From NCBI GenBank assembly GCA_006969745.1, contig CP030886.1, positions 2,081,234 through 2,145,233 on the forward strand: 64,000 bases of DNA, read 5' to 3'. The position numbers and the translations under genes are program-made. Below, piece by piece: positions 42,093-51,618 of the stretch (its first letter is position 1; every line of letters starts with the position of its first letter). Under the pieces are notes generated by a model. That model saw nothing but the letters and a program-made list of their open reading frames with translations, did no database searches and was not told the origin of the DNA. Origin of the DNA: Cytophagaceae bacterium (GTDB lineage: Bacteria > Bacteroidota > Bacteroidia > Cytophagales > Cyclobacteriaceae).

Positions 42093-42773
42093 ATGACCAT
42101 CGAACCCGGAAAACTATACCTTGTACCCACACCCATCGGCAATTTGGCTGACATGACTTACCGGGCAGTAGAAGTGCTAAAAAATGTCGATCTAATTCTG
42201 GCGGAAGACACCCGCACATCAGGCTATCTGTTAAAACACTATGAAATTGGTACTCCCGCCCAAAGTTTTCATGCACACAATGAACACAAGAAGGTAGAGG
42301 AAGCAATCGAAAAGCTAAAAACAGGTATTTCAATTGCACAAATATCAGATGCAGGTACACCAGGCATTTCAGACCCAGGTTTCTTGTTGGTTCGGGCTGC
42401 ATTGGCCAATGACATTCCTGTTGATTCACTCCCCGGAGCCACAGCCTTCGTTCCCGCTCTGATAAAGTCGGGTTTTCCATGTGAGCGTTTTGTATTCGAA
42501 GGTTTTCTTCCTCACAAAAAAGGAAGACAAACTCGAATCGAAGCGATGAAAGAAGAAGGCCGCACAGTGATATACTATGAATCACCTCATCGACTGCTAA
42601 AAACATTACAACAATTCAAGGAAATTTTAGGGGATCGCAACGTTTCAGTTTCCAGAGAGTTAACAAAGAAGTTTGAAGAGACCATCACGGGAAATATTGA
42701 TGATGTACTTGCCTATTTCGGATCAAAAAGTATCAAAGGAGAGTTTGTAATCGTTTTGGAGGGAGCCAAATGA
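42093..42773 (+). CDS. rsmI: 16S rRNA (cytidine(1402)-2'-O)-methyltransferase
   Basis: 226 residues of the tetrapyrrole-methylase-fold RsmI family. Diagnostic motifs in order are LYLVPTPIGNLADMTYRAVE, LILAEDTRTSGYLL, AQISDAGTPGISDPGFLLV, DSLPGATAFVPALIKSGF and FEGFLPHKKG. It 2'-O-methylates C1402 in the 16S decoding centre with SAM. The protein is slightly shorter than the E. coli enzyme because the C-terminal domain is absent, as is common in Bacteroidota. It overlaps the next gene by 4 bp (ATGA). Confidence 0.96.
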   Translation: MTIEPGKLYLVPTPIGNLADMTYRAVEVLKNVDLILAEDTRTSGYLLKHYEIGTPAQSFHAHNEHKKVEEAIEKLKTGISIAQISDAGTPGISDPGFLLVRAALANDIPVDSLPGATAFVPALIKSGFPCERFVFEGFLPHKKGRQTRIEAMKEEGRTVIYYESPHRLLKTLQQFKEILGDRNVSVSRELTKKFEETITGNIDDVLAYFGSKSIKGEFVIVLEGAK

Positions 42774-43555
42774 ACTTAGAAGACATCACGCGAAAAGTAT
42801 CTGCCATTGCCATAGAAACGGGAGCTTTCATACGAGCGGAGCGTAAAAAATTCACCTATGATGCTGTGGAATTCAAAGGGGATAGCGATCTGGTTTCTTA
42901 TGTAGACAAAGAATCAGAAAAGCGAATCATCGATGGCCTGGAGAAGATTTTGCCCGGTGCCGGATTTATTACAGAAGAAGAAACAACAGAGCAGGGGCAA
43001 AAAGAATTTACATGGATCATCGATCCGCTGGATGGTACAACGAACTTCGTGCATGGTATTCCTAATTATTGTGTAAGCATCGGATTGATGCATGAGGGAA
43101 ATATTGTGGCAGGTGTAGTATATGAGGTGGCCAATGATGAATGCTTTTATGCATGGAAAGAGGGTGGTGCCTATCTCAATAATGAACGAATACACATTTC
43201 TCAAGCCAAAAAATTCTCTGATACGGTAATGGCAACCGGCTTTCCGTACTACGAGTTTGAGCGACTGGATGAATATTTGAAAATTCTTCACCAGCTCATG
43301 GAGTCTACACAGGGTCTGAGACGGATGGGAAGTGCTGCTGCAGACATGGCCTACGTCGCATGTGGTAGATACGGAGGATATTTTGAATACAATCTAAACT
43401 CATATGATATAGCCGGAGGCGTTATTCTGGTGCAAGAAGCCGGCGGCACAGTCACCGATTTCCGTGGTGGAAACGATTTCATTTTTGGAAGGGAAATAGT
43501 AGCTGGCGGAGGCGTTCATGCCCCACTTTTGGATGTGATCAGGAAGTACTGGTAA
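42770..43555 (+). CDS. Inositol monophosphatase family protein
   Basis: 261 residues. Metal-binding motifs are present: EEETTEQ (first Glu pair), WIIDPLDGTTNFVHGIP and NSYDIAGGVILVQEAGG with the family W/S-x-x-D-x-A-G pattern. The enzyme hydrolyses inositol phosphates or related sugar phosphates using Mg2+. SuhB-type members also bind antitermination complexes, but that cannot be told from sequence. It starts within the rsmI stop, so translation is coupled. Confidence 0.92.
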   Translation: MNLEDITRKVSAIAIETGAFIRAERKKFTYDAVEFKGDSDLVSYVDKESEKRIIDGLEKILPGAGFITEEETTEQGQKEFTWIIDPLDGTTNFVHGIPNYCVSIGLMHEGNIVAGVVYEVANDECFYAWKEGGAYLNNERIHISQAKKFSDTVMATGFPYYEFERLDEYLKILHQLMESTQGLRRMGSAAADMAYVACGRYGGYFEYNLNSYDIAGGVILVQEAGGTVTDFRGGNDFIFGREIVAGGGVHAPLLDVIRKYW

Positions 43556-43589
43556 GATTCTTGCAGAACATACCTTAAATTTAATTGCT

Positions 43590-44426
43590 ATGAAATCACT
43601 TACTATTCTTATCATATTCCTGATGGCTGCTTGTGGAGGAGGTAATTCTGACTCTGGCTCGGTAGAAGCCGATTATGAAGCAGCGCCAATGCTGGATGAA
43701 ACGGAGGTTTCTGAAAGTCCGATGCGTAAAATTTCTAATATTTCGCAGCAGCCAAACGCCGAATATCAAAAGAAAGTGATAAAAACCGGAGGTTTGTCTT
43801 ACAGCGTGGAGAGCACAAAAGAAGAATATACCCGCATCAGTACCCTGCTCGAAAAGTATGATGCATACATAAGCTCAGAAAACGAGAACAAGGGGTATGA
43901 TCGAATCAACTATAACATTAGCATCAAAGTCCCTCCACATAACTTCGATCCGTTGATAGGAGATCTTACCAGAAATAAGAAAGTGGATAACCGCTGGGTC
44001 AATACGGACGATGTGACAGAAAGATATTACGATTTACAATCTCGCATTGCCAACAAAAAGAAATTAGAAGAGCGATATCAGGAGATATTAAAGAAAGCCG
44101 ATAACGTAAGAGATATTCTTGAGGTAGAAAGAAACCTTAATCAGGTTCGTACAGAAATTGAATCATTGCAAGGTCAGTTTAAGTTGCTCAGTCACCGAAT
44201 CAATTTCAGCACAGTTGATGTATCCTTCTACGAGCTTATTCCTTATGAGCTTAATGAAGAACCGCGTCCCGGTTTTGGCACTCGCTTGCTCAACTCCATT
44301 TCAGCTGGTTGGCAAGGCTTTCTCACATTTATGGTTTATCTGCTTGCTCTCTGGCCATTTGGTCTGCTGGCGATTGGTGTTGTTTGGACTGTACGAAAAA
44401 TCAGAAAGCGTAAAAAATCAGAATAA
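43590..44426 (+). CDS. DUF4349 lipoprotein
   Basis: 278 residues. The lipobox LMAAC places the lipidated Cys at residue 15, followed by a GGGNSDSGS linker. The DUF4349 domain spans about 65-220 (VIKTGGLSYSVESTKEEY, ISSENENKGYDRINYNISIK, VPPHNFDPLIGDL) with a coiled-coil region of about 60 residues (LEERYQEILKKADNVRD, ILEVERNLNQVRTEIESL). A C-terminal membrane helix (GFLTFMVYLLALWPFGLLAI) and RKIRKRKKSE tail follow, so it is anchored at both ends. Role unknown. Confidence 0.88.
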   Translation: MKSLTILIIFLMAACGGGNSDSGSVEADYEAAPMLDETEVSESPMRKISNISQQPNAEYQKKVIKTGGLSYSVESTKEEYTRISTLLEKYDAYISSENENKGYDRINYNISIKVPPHNFDPLIGDLTRNKKVDNRWVNTDDVTERYYDLQSRIANKKKLEERYQEILKKADNVRDILEVERNLNQVRTEIESLQGQFKLLSHRINFSTVDVSFYELIPYELNEEPRPGFGTRLLNSISAGWQGFLTFMVYLLALWPFGLLAIGVVWTVRKIRKRKKSE

Positions 44427-44494
44427 CGATATTCCCCTTTGATGAGGCGACATGATTTGTGTGCTGGGAGGGGGATGTTTCTTACTTTTACTCC

Positions 44495-44983
44495 ATGACT
44501 AAGCCAAACATAAGAGTAGGATACGGATACGACGTGCATGCACTTGCAGAGGGTGTAGATTTCTGGATCGGAGGAATCAAAGTACCACATACCCATGGTG
44601 CTTTCGGACATTCAGACGCCGATGTGCTCATCCATGTAATATGTGACGCGCTGCTCGGGGCGGCTAATTTGCGTGACATTGGATTTCATTTCTCCGATAA
44701 AGACCCAAAATTTAAAGGCATCGACAGTAAAATCCTCCTGAAAGAAGTCATTAGAATCATTGGAGAGAAAGGCTATAAAGTAGTTAATGTCGATTCAACA
44801 GTATGTCTTGAAATGCCGAAGCTAAATCCTCACATTCCTGAGATGAAAAAATGTTTAGCAGGCGTAATGAATATCGAGGAAGAAGATATTTCCATCAAAG
44901 CCACTACTACTGAAAAGCTTGGCTTTGTAGGAAAAGAGGAGGGAGTTGCCGCACATGCTACTGTACTTATTTATCGAGAATAA
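44495..44983 (+). CDS. ispF: 2-C-methyl-D-erythritol 2,4-cyclodiphosphate synthase
   Basis: 162 residues from ATG 44495; the GTG at 44459 gives a non-conserved extension. The zinc-binding residues are in YGYDVHALAEG (D-x-H) and GHSDADVLIHVICDALLGA; KATTTEKLGFVGKEEGVAA is the C-terminal signature. It forms the cyclic diphosphate in the non-mevalonate isoprenoid pathway. TACTTTTA, a near-consensus -7 box, precedes the start. Other MEP pathway genes are not in the window. Confidence 0.96.
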   Translation: MTKPNIRVGYGYDVHALAEGVDFWIGGIKVPHTHGAFGHSDADVLIHVICDALLGAANLRDIGFHFSDKDPKFKGIDSKILLKEVIRIIGEKGYKVVNVDSTVCLEMPKLNPHIPEMKKCLAGVMNIEEEDISIKATTTEKLGFVGKEEGVAAHATVLIYRE

Positions 44984-45034
44984 GCTTGATCGTCATTGAA
45001 CTTGTTTCAACATCTGTTTGCGATTGGAATTCAA

Positions 45035-46267
45035 ATGAAAATAATTAAGGCTTTTACATTAATAGCTCTCGCTTTAATCGGGCAAGTGTATCAATTGAAA
45101 GCTCAGGAAACCCCTGTTCTTGGAAACAGAAAAACGTACAATTATGTCATCCCTAGTCAGAGTTCCCAAACTTCTGTTGTACAAGGTCAAGTTGTGGATA
45201 GTGAAGGTCGAGGAATTCCATTTGCCAATATTGGCATTCGGAGGACATTTTATGGCGCTGCGGCTGACCTGGATGGGTACTTCACGCTTAGAATTCCGGA
45301 AGAAATTAAGCATGACTCGATTACTATTTCATGTGTCGGATTTCAGTCATTGATCTTATCGCTTGACGAGATGAAAAACAACAAGTATTTTGTTCTGGAT
45401 GATGACATTTCAGACCTTGGCCAGATCGAGGTTCAGTCTGAGCGCATAAGCCCTTTAGACGTCATAAAAGAGGTCATAGATCGAATTCCTACAAATTACT
45501 GCCAAGACGCCTACACCCAGATAAAGCTGTACCGTAAGAAAAGCTCATATAAAGGTGAATATTACATACAGGAAAAAATTGAAGAAGAATACGATGAAGA
45601 TGGATATCAGCCCTCATCTATGCATGGATTAGGAAAAAGGGAAAGTTATCGTATTGTCCTTATGGGAAGAATTGCTAAACTAGATTCTACGACTAATGAA
45701 GCAATTAAATTTGTAAACGATGGAAGTACCTTTCCTACAGCTACAGCCTGGTCAGATGCTGTCAATTCGAGAAAGAACAATTTCCTGTCCATGTCAAAAC
45801 ACAAAAAATACAACTTTCAGTTTAATAAAGAGTCATTGAAAAGCGCTGACACAATATATATTGACTTCAGCATTGATAAGCCTTCTCATAGAAGTACAAC
45901 AGCCATTGGTCCGGTTAAATTTTTTGGAACAATTGTTATTAATACCGATGATTATTCAGTCTTGGAAGTTCATTCAACTGCGGTTTTGGACAAAGACAAA
46001 CACTGGAAGGCAAAGACGTTTCCAGCATATAAAACCGAAGCTGTATGGTGGGAAAAAGAGATAGTAAAGTATCAAAAAATTGATAATCAATACTTTTTCG
46101 AATCTCTACAGCGCGTATCTAATTATGACATAGACAAATCAGGATTTATTGAGATTCTAGGTTCAGAAATCAGTAGGGGAACAAAGGAACCACGGGAGTC
46201 ATCACATCGTCCCACCGAAGAGTATACCATCAAAAAATGGAACTCACTTCTTAATGTTCCTGAATAA
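45035..46267 (+). CDS. Outer-membrane-associated protein with CarboxypepD_reg-like domain
   Basis: 410 residues from ATG 45035; a TTG at 44996 is an alternative. A signal peptide ends at LKAQ (about 24). A carboxypeptidase-regulatory-like (Ig) domain at 50-130 has VQGQVVDSEGRGIPFANIGI and LDGYFTLRIPEE. After it, SDLGQIEVQSERISPLDVIK resembles the DUF5686/TonB-plug type transition seen in Bacteroidota proteins, then about 260 residues rich in beta-strand. It is a likely cell-surface or outer-membrane protein of unknown ligand. Confidence 0.8.
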   Translation: MKIIKAFTLIALALIGQVYQLKAQETPVLGNRKTYNYVIPSQSSQTSVVQGQVVDSEGRGIPFANIGIRRTFYGAAADLDGYFTLRIPEEIKHDSITISCVGFQSLILSLDEMKNNKYFVLDDDISDLGQIEVQSERISPLDVIKEVIDRIPTNYCQDAYTQIKLYRKKSSYKGEYYIQEKIEEEYDEDGYQPSSMHGLGKRESYRIVLMGRIAKLDSTTNEAIKFVNDGSTFPTATAWSDAVNSRKNNFLSMSKHKKYNFQFNKESLKSADTIYIDFSIDKPSHRSTTAIGPVKFFGTIVINTDDYSVLEVHSTAVLDKDKHWKAKTFPAYKTEAVWWEKEIVKYQKIDNQYFFESLQRVSNYDIDKSGFIEILGSEISRGTKEPRESSHRPTEEYTIKKWNSLLNVPE

Positions 46268-46277
46268 TCTGTGGGAT

Positions 46278-46775
46278 TTAAACAGACCGTTCGATCACCT
46301 CTTCTGAAGTCAAACCATATAGCGGTGGAGTTTTAATACCCAAAATGGCGAGATAGATGTAGAGTTGGCCTCTGTGATGCACCTCATGCTCCACTAGCGC
46401 CCTCAACCATTTCCATACTGTAATATCCACGCCTCCCGGAGTTTGACATTTCCGGTTCATGTCTTCATTTGTCAGTTGCTCAAATACCTCTCTGGATTCC
46501 TTTTGCATCTGCAAATAAAATTGAACCGTCTCCTCTTTACCTGCTGCTAACTCCGTTCCACATCCTTGATATTTTGAAGGTCGAAGTTGGACGTTTTCTA
46601 CGTACATAAATCGCTCAATAGCTGCAAGGTGCCTTATCTGATCGCCAATAGTAAATTTTCCTTCCTGATAAGTCCATTCAATTTTTTCTTCAGGAATAAA
46701 ATCAAATAATCTTTGTGTTCTTGCTTTTACTTTGTCAAGATATTGAACAAAGGACTGGCCATCGAGTATTTCCAT
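46278..46775 (-). CDS. DinB family protein, cytoplasmic
   Basis: 165 residues without signal peptide, a four-helix DinB domain. Metal-binding His residues appear in GDQIRHLAAIERFMYVE and ALVEHEVHHRGQLYIYLAIL (H-x3-H). It lies convergent to the CarboxypepD_reg-like gene (10 bp apart) and divergent from mnmD, where the 30-bp gap must hold any promoter. Confidence 0.87.
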   Translation of the reverse strand: MEILDGQSFVQYLDKVKARTQRLFDFIPEEKIEWTYQEGKFTIGDQIRHLAAIERFMYVENVQLRPSKYQGCGTELAAGKEETVQFYLQMQKESREVFEQLTNEDMNRKCQTPGGVDITVWKWLRALVEHEVHHRGQLYIYLAILGIKTPPLYGLTSEEVIERSV

Positions 46776-46805
46776 TGTTGCAGTTTTTAATCAATTAAGT
46801 TAACC

Positions 46806-47468
46806 ATGATAAAGATCATAACGACCGAAGATGGTTCCCACAGCCTTTATGATGAAGAGCTGAATGAAACATATCACTCCACACGAGGGGCAAGAGGTGA
46901 ATCCATGCATGTCTTTATACGTGAGGGGCTTGAATATTGGTTATCCAAAAACCAAAGAGAAGAAGTCTGTATACTCGAGATTGGACTTGGGACCGGATTA
47001 AACGCGTTTTTAACAGCCCAATTCGCAGAAAGCCGGAAGATGAAGGTTCATTTTACTTCACTGGAACCATTTCCCATTGAAAGTCAGGTTTATGAAAATC
47101 TCAACTTTCACACTTCTACTTATGAAAAAGAGCTTTTACAGGAGATTCATAAAAGTGAGTGGGAAATGGAGCAGGTAGTAACACCATTTTTCAAATTGAA
47201 AAAAACAAAAACCAAACTGGAAGACTTCAGCTCAGACGCACGTTTCAACATAATCTATTTCGATGCTTTTGCCCCGAGCAAACAACCAGAAGTATGGTCG
47301 TTGGAAAACCTCGAAAAGTGTTTTTCATTATTGGAATCAGGTGGCGCTTTAACGACCTATTGTGCACAAGGTCAATTCAAGCGAAACCTGGCAGAAGCTG
47401 GTTTTGAAGTGGAGACCTTGCAAGGAGCAATGGGGAAGAAAGAGATGGTGAGAGGTGTGATAAAATAG
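46806..47468 (+). CDS. mnmD: tRNA mnm5s2U34 methyltransferase (MnmD)
   Basis: 220 residues of the Rossmann-fold methyltransferase half of MnmC, here stand-alone as MnmD. SAM motif I is VCILEIGLGTGLNAFLTAQF, preceded by the conserved DEELNETYHSTRGARGESMHV entry; NIIYFDAFAPSKQPEVWS and GGALTTYCAQGQFKRNL complete the family pattern. It transfers a methyl group to nm5s2U34 in tRNA. The oxidoreductase half of MnmC is absent, as is usual in Bacteroidota. Confidence 0.93.
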   Translation: MIKIITTEDGSHSLYDEELNETYHSTRGARGESMHVFIREGLEYWLSKNQREEVCILEIGLGTGLNAFLTAQFAESRKMKVHFTSLEPFPIESQVYENLNFHTSTYEKELLQEIHKSEWEMEQVVTPFFKLKKTKTKLEDFSSDARFNIIYFDAFAPSKQPEVWSLENLEKCFSLLESGGALTTYCAQGQFKRNLAEAGFEVETLQGAMGKKEMVRGVIK

Positions 47469-47530
47469 AGTCTTTGAATTAGATCATGGAAAAACTGTAA
47501 CTTTAATAAGTCACCTTTAACCCTATTTTC

Positions 47531-49177
47531 ATGAGCAATTTCCAAACACCTCTAGACGCTTTTCAACACTGGTTACATAAAGACCCTAACTTCATTTTTC
47601 TTCGACAACCGATCAATCGGCAGTTCATTGAATACTCTCGTCAGGATGCCTATGATCAGGCGATAGCTATAGCCGCATCTCTCCACAACATGGGATTGAA
47701 GCCGGGGGATCACGTGGCGCTGCTGTCTAAAAACTGCGCACATTGGTTTATGGCAGATCTTGCCATTATGCTGGGTGGGTTTGTATCTGTACCACTATAC
47801 CCTACGCTTGACAAGGATTCTATCAATGAAATCTTAGTTCATAGTGAGTCAAAGGCAGTTATAATTGGCAAGCTGGACGACTATTCAAAACAAAAAGCAG
47901 GCGTTCCGGAAGATACCCAGCGCATTGGGGTAGAGCTGTACGGTGTGGAAGAGCAACATTCATGGGAAACCCTGATCAAAGAAGATCATGGTAGTTTCGA
48001 TCCGCCGGGACTGAATCCGGATGACTTAATCACAATTATGTACACCTCCGGAACGACTGGCAATCCAAAAGGTGTGATGCATAAGGTGAGCTCATTTAAT
48101 CAAATGGGCAGCACAACTGTTCCTACTTTGCACGTTCCTGAAAATTGCACCTATTTCTCTTACCTTCCTTTGTCACATATGGCAGAGCGTATAGGCATAG
48201 AAATAGTTTCTTTCTATTGTGGTGGCCAGGTAAGTTTTCCAGAGTCTTTAGAGACTTTTGCAGAGGATTTAGCTAGAGTAAGCCCAATTTTCTTCATAGC
48301 TGTTCCTAGAATCTGGCAAAAGTTTCAGGAAAAGATTTTGGAGAAATTCACACAAAAGAAGCTTGATACACTGATATCACTACCTATCATAGGTGGTATC
48401 GTAAAAAAGAAAATCCGACAAAAATTGGGATTGAAAAATGCAAAACTGTGCTATACAGGAGCTGCCCCAATCGCAGTTAGTTTGCTGGAATGGTACGATA
48501 GACTTGACATCAATATTCTTCAGGGATACGGAATGACAGAGGATTGTATTCTCTCCCATTTCAACATCATTGGTTCGAATAGATTTGGCACAGTTGGTAA
48601 ATCAATGCCGGGAGCTACCGGCCGTCTTTCCCCTGAAGGAGAAATTCAGGTAAAAAGTGATGCGCTGATGGTGGGGTATTATAAGGAGCAAGCCAAAACT
48701 GACGAAATGTTTACTGAAGACGGGTTTATAAAAACCGGTGATATTGGTGAGTATGATCACGACGGCTATCTATCGATTACCGGAAGGATCAAAGATCAAT
48801 TCAAAACGGACAAAGGCAAATACGTCACTCCATCTCAAATAGAGCTCAAGCTTTCGAAAAATACAGATATCGAGCAAATATGTGTGGTAGGCATGGGCAT
48901 TGCTCAGCCGATCGCGCTGATCGTTCCTTCAGATACAGGAAAGGCAAAGGAAAAGCAAGCTTTCCAGGATTCTATCCTTCAAACAATAGAGGATGTTAAT
49001 CCAACCTTGGCGGGTCACGAGAAACTGGCTAAGGCGGTTATCATGAAGGAGCAGTGGACGGTGGACAATGGGCTTATGACACCATCCCTCAAAGTAAGAA
49101 GACCTAGGGTAGAGGCCATTCATCAAGACATGTATAAGTCATGGTTTGACCGTGAAGAGAAGCTGATATATGAGTAA
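47531..49177 (+). CDS. AMP-binding long-chain acyl-CoA synthetase
   Basis: 548 residues of the ANL superfamily. The P-loop-like motif MYTSGTTGNPKGVMHK is at about 168-183, LQGYGMTEDCIL near 335, IKTGDIGEYDHDGYLSITGR near 400, and a C-terminal TDKGKYVTPSQIE segment. Length and the long-chain-type motif order place it with FadD15-like AMP-forming fatty acyl-CoA ligases. It activates fatty acids as adenylates and then as CoA thioesters. It stands alone. Confidence 0.93.
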   Translation: MSNFQTPLDAFQHWLHKDPNFIFLRQPINRQFIEYSRQDAYDQAIAIAASLHNMGLKPGDHVALLSKNCAHWFMADLAIMLGGFVSVPLYPTLDKDSINEILVHSESKAVIIGKLDDYSKQKAGVPEDTQRIGVELYGVEEQHSWETLIKEDHGSFDPPGLNPDDLITIMYTSGTTGNPKGVMHKVSSFNQMGSTTVPTLHVPENCTYFSYLPLSHMAERIGIEIVSFYCGGQVSFPESLETFAEDLARVSPIFFIAVPRIWQKFQEKILEKFTQKKLDTLISLPIIGGIVKKKIRQKLGLKNAKLCYTGAAPIAVSLLEWYDRLDINILQGYGMTEDCILSHFNIIGSNRFGTVGKSMPGATGRLSPEGEIQVKSDALMVGYYKEQAKTDEMFTEDGFIKTGDIGEYDHDGYLSITGRIKDQFKTDKGKYVTPSQIELKLSKNTDIEQICVVGMGIAQPIALIVPSDTGKAKEKQAFQDSILQTIEDVNPTLAGHEKLAKAVIMKEQWTVDNGLMTPSLKVRRPRVEAIHQDMYKSWFDREEKLIYE

Positions 49178-49232
49178 AACAATGTGTTAGGTACTGTGTT
49201 TCATTCTTTAAGTATCGTCTAAATTTTGATCA

Positions 49233-49709
49233 ATGAAACAGATCCAATTTTCAATCCTTGTTGTGTTCTCTACGCTACTTATGGCACAAGAAATGAACCA
49301 GAGGGACCTCAAAGCTATTGAAGGTAAATGGACAGGCAATTTGGTTTATCTCGATTACTCTTCTAATAAAGAAGTGATGATACCTGTGGAATTGACCATC
49401 ACAAGGCAAAAGGAATTTAAATATCAGTTTATTTATGTCTATCCAAAAGAGCCGAAGGCAAACTCTAAAGAGAAGATCAATATCAATTTAGAAGAGAGAA
49501 AACTTGAAGGCAATAGCATCGAAAGCATTGAGAGAGGAAGTGATGGATGGGTGATTAAATTTGTTTCTAACGGAAAGGACAACGGAAAGCCGGCACAATT
49601 CATCAATACCTATACAATAGGTAATTCTAGTCTCTCAATAAAAAAGGAAGTTCAATATGAGTCTGGAGGGGAAATTTTTATGCGTAATGAATACCGCCTG
49701 GAAAAGTGA
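49233..49709 (+). CDS. Secreted lipocalin-like protein of unknown function
   Basis: 158 residues with a signal peptide ending at LLMAQ (about 20). The start of the mature domain, KAIEGKWTGNLVYLDYSSNK, and evenly spaced strands suggest a small beta-barrel comparable to lipocalin-like domains. It is presumably periplasmic or lipid-interacting, but no family is recognised with confidence. It ends 4 bp before the convergent DUF6090 gene. Confidence 0.62.
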   Translation: MKQIQFSILVVFSTLLMAQEMNQRDLKAIEGKWTGNLVYLDYSSNKEVMIPVELTITRQKEFKYQFIYVYPKEPKANSKEKININLEERKLEGNSIESIERGSDGWVIKFVSNGKDNGKPAQFINTYTIGNSSLSIKKEVQYESGGEIFMRNEYRLEK

Positions 49710-49713
49710 TTAA

Positions 49714-50418
49714 TTAGGAACCAAGACTTTCCAGCAATTCTTCTGCTTCTCCTTTCAAAAAACCCATTGTGCCTTTATGCGAGCTATAAATATTTCTCGT
49801 AGCTAGAATTAGCGCCTGGATGTCTCGAATCATATCCGAATTTTTATCCTTCAGCCAGGGATATTTATCAACAGAAATTGAGCGATCTCCACGTAGCGAA
49901 TTAGAAATTACCCAATAATCATTGTACACAGGATTAATCATCATGGCCCGGAGCTGCTGATTGTCCCTTTCAATGTAGGTACTCCACTTTCTAACATCTC
50001 TGTAATAATTGATTATTTGTGCTCTCTGCTCCTTATTATTCATTGAATACAACCGCCCGGTATTGAGCATTTCCTCGTAAGTTGTAAGGTTGGCTTCAAC
50101 AAGAAAAAAGTTGATCAAATGGACAGAAATCATAGACAATCGATCTTCTTCACTATCCAAACTTTCAAAAAGGCCCAACACTGAATCGCATTTAACCACC
50201 CGATCCTCCAGGCGATAATCCAGATATTCAAACCTTCTGATGTCACTCCTTACATCGTCAACCAAACGCTCAATCGTCAGCTTTTGAACATTATTTGCAA
50301 TCCTGTTTTCATTCCAGTTATTCAATAAGAAGGCACCAAGTATACCTATGGTGATTACCAGAATTTCAAGAAAATACTCAGCCCATTTTTGTTTAAAAGT
50401 TGATAGCAGCTTCTTCAT
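49714..50418 (-). CDS. DUF6090 family membrane protein
   Basis: 234 residues from ATG 50418 (three codons after a TTG at 50427). The N-terminus is [20 protein letters not shown], a single membrane helix followed by LLNNWNENR, the recognisable DUF6090 start. The remaining sequence is helical and charged ([20 protein letters not shown]) with no catalytic signature. It should be anchored in the membrane with a periplasmic or cytoplasmic helical domain. Function unknown. Confidence 0.83.
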   Translation of the reverse strand: MKKLLSTFKQKWAEYFLEILVITIGILGAFLLNNWNENRIANNVQKLTIERLVDDVRSDIRRFEYLDYRLEDRVVKCDSVLGLFESLDSEEDRLSMISVHLINFFLVEANLTTYEEMLNTGRLYSMNNKEQRAQIINYYRDVRKWSTYIERDNQQLRAMMINPVYNDYWVISNSLRGDRSISVDKYPWLKDKNSDMIRDIQALILATRNIYSSHKGTMGFLKGEAEELLESLGS

Positions 50419-50483
50419 ACTGTCCAATAGAAGTTATCCTAAAATAGTCAAAATTGGTGAATGAACTTAGCGTATTCTAGTGA

Positions 50484-51167
50484 CTAGATTTCACAAACGC
50501 ATCTTACCAAAAATCGTCTCATGGTAGTAGAGTCATCCATATCCAGGTGATGTTTATGCGAATGAAAATTAGTCCGGTCGGGATAGAGATGGACATGTGA
50601 TCTATTTGGATACGTCTTTTTCACAGCTCTTAACCCGCTATTCTTTCCAACTTCCGAAATTTCTGGAATGTCTTGAATCCAATAATCGGCACTTCCTGAG
50701 TGCTGGAAGAATTGGTCACCTTCGAAGATACCCATTACCTGGAGACTTAATGGGTTTCCTGATTCATATAGATCCAGATCATCTTTGATATTCCAAATGG
50801 CATAATCGGATTTGTATGTGCCTTCAGAGTACTTTGCTTGCTCATCCAGTTGCATTTTGATGTAAGCCAGCCATTCATCTCCTGTGGGCAATCTCCACCC
50901 ATCCGGGCAAACAGAATCAATCTCAGTTAGGTGATACCATCTTGCAGGCGGGACGTTATATTTTCCCCGATCTTCCTTGGATAAATCAAATGACCATTCA
51001 GTAAAATAATTGAGATCATCCAGCATCCATTTTAGCCCACTGATTTCTGTAATCCTGTATTTCTGGCCATCGCGTTTATCTACTAAAATATCATTTTGGC
51101 CAAATGCTGATAACGAGCAAAATATAGATATATAAATAAAGGTCTTCACGGTTCTGCAAAAACGCAT
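50484..51167 (-). CDS. FISUMP domain protein, secreted
   Basis: 227 residues with a signal peptide ending FGQ (about 23). The fibrobacter-type FISUMP domain is visible from SGLKWMLDDLNYF, VCPDGWRLPTGDEWLAYI and RRFLVRCVCEI at the end. It normally folds as a C-type-lectin-like module. The stretch HVHLYPDRTNFHSHKHHLDM carries six His in 20 residues, a possible metal site. It is 65 bp from the DUF6090 gene. Function unknown. Confidence 0.82.
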   Translation of the reverse strand: MRFCRTVKTFIYISIFCSLSAFGQNDILVDKRDGQKYRITEISGLKWMLDDLNYFTEWSFDLSKEDRGKYNVPPARWYHLTEIDSVCPDGWRLPTGDEWLAYIKMQLDEQAKYSEGTYKSDYAIWNIKDDLDLYESGNPLSLQVMGIFEGDQFFQHSGSADYWIQDIPEISEVGKNSGLRAVKKTYPNRSHVHLYPDRTNFHSHKHHLDMDDSTTMRRFLVRCVCEI

Positions 51168-51214
51168 AAAAATTTAAGATAGTACAAATCGCAACTTTTA
51201 TTTACAAACATGAG

Positions 51215-51231
51215 TATTATCATTTATAATA
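51215..51231 (+). promoter_or_regulatory. Inverted repeat upstream of the second PadR gene
   Basis: TATTAT-CATTT-ATAATA, perfect 6-bp arms with 5-bp spacer, 52 bp before the PadR start. It includes ATCATTTAT, the 9-mer also present upstream of the other PadR gene, so it is a candidate PadR operator. Confidence 0.5.
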
Positions 51232-51283
51232 TTTACATTTATGAGGAATAATCGTCTTTCACTCATTCCAAACACCAAATACT

Positions 51284-51616
51284 ATGAAGGGAAACAACCT
51301 AGGGGAATTTGAAGAACTTATTTTGCTAGCAGTAGCCTCACTGGAAAAGGAGGCATATGCCGTTTCAGTGAAAGAAGAACTGGAAAAGAGAGCCAATCGC
51401 GTCACCAATATCAGTGCAATTCATTCGTCGCTTTACAGGTTAGAAGACAAAGGCTTTCTCATATCGGAATTTGGTGGCGCCACTCAGAAGCGTGGAGGTA
51501 AAAAGAAACGTTACTTCCAGGTTACGAACACAGGCTTTGCTGTTTTGAAAGAGGCAAAAGAACTGAAGGAGAATTTCTACAAAGCCATTCCTCAGTTGGC
51601 AATCATCAGAATTTAG
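51284..51616 (+). CDS. PadR family transcriptional regulator, second copy
   Basis: 110 residues with the PadR winged helix: MKGNNLGEFEELILLAVASL at the start, INAIHSSLYRLEDKGF-like recognition helix (ISAIHSSLYRLEDKGFLISE) and the wing RGGKKKRYFQVTN. It is homologous to the PadR at 14.3 kb. Two bp separate it from the downstream permease. It probably represses the operon until an envelope or antimicrobial signal is present, as for other PadR/permease pairs. Confidence 0.92.
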   Translation: MKGNNLGEFEELILLAVASLEKEAYAVSVKEELEKRANRVTNISAIHSSLYRLEDKGFLISEFGGATQKRGGKKKRYFQVTNTGFAVLKEAKELKENFYKAIPQLAIIRI

Positions 51617-51618
51617 CC

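Noticed and set aside
47496..47501. TGTAAC before the acyl-CoA synthetase gene
   Set aside because: No -10-like box with correct spacing.
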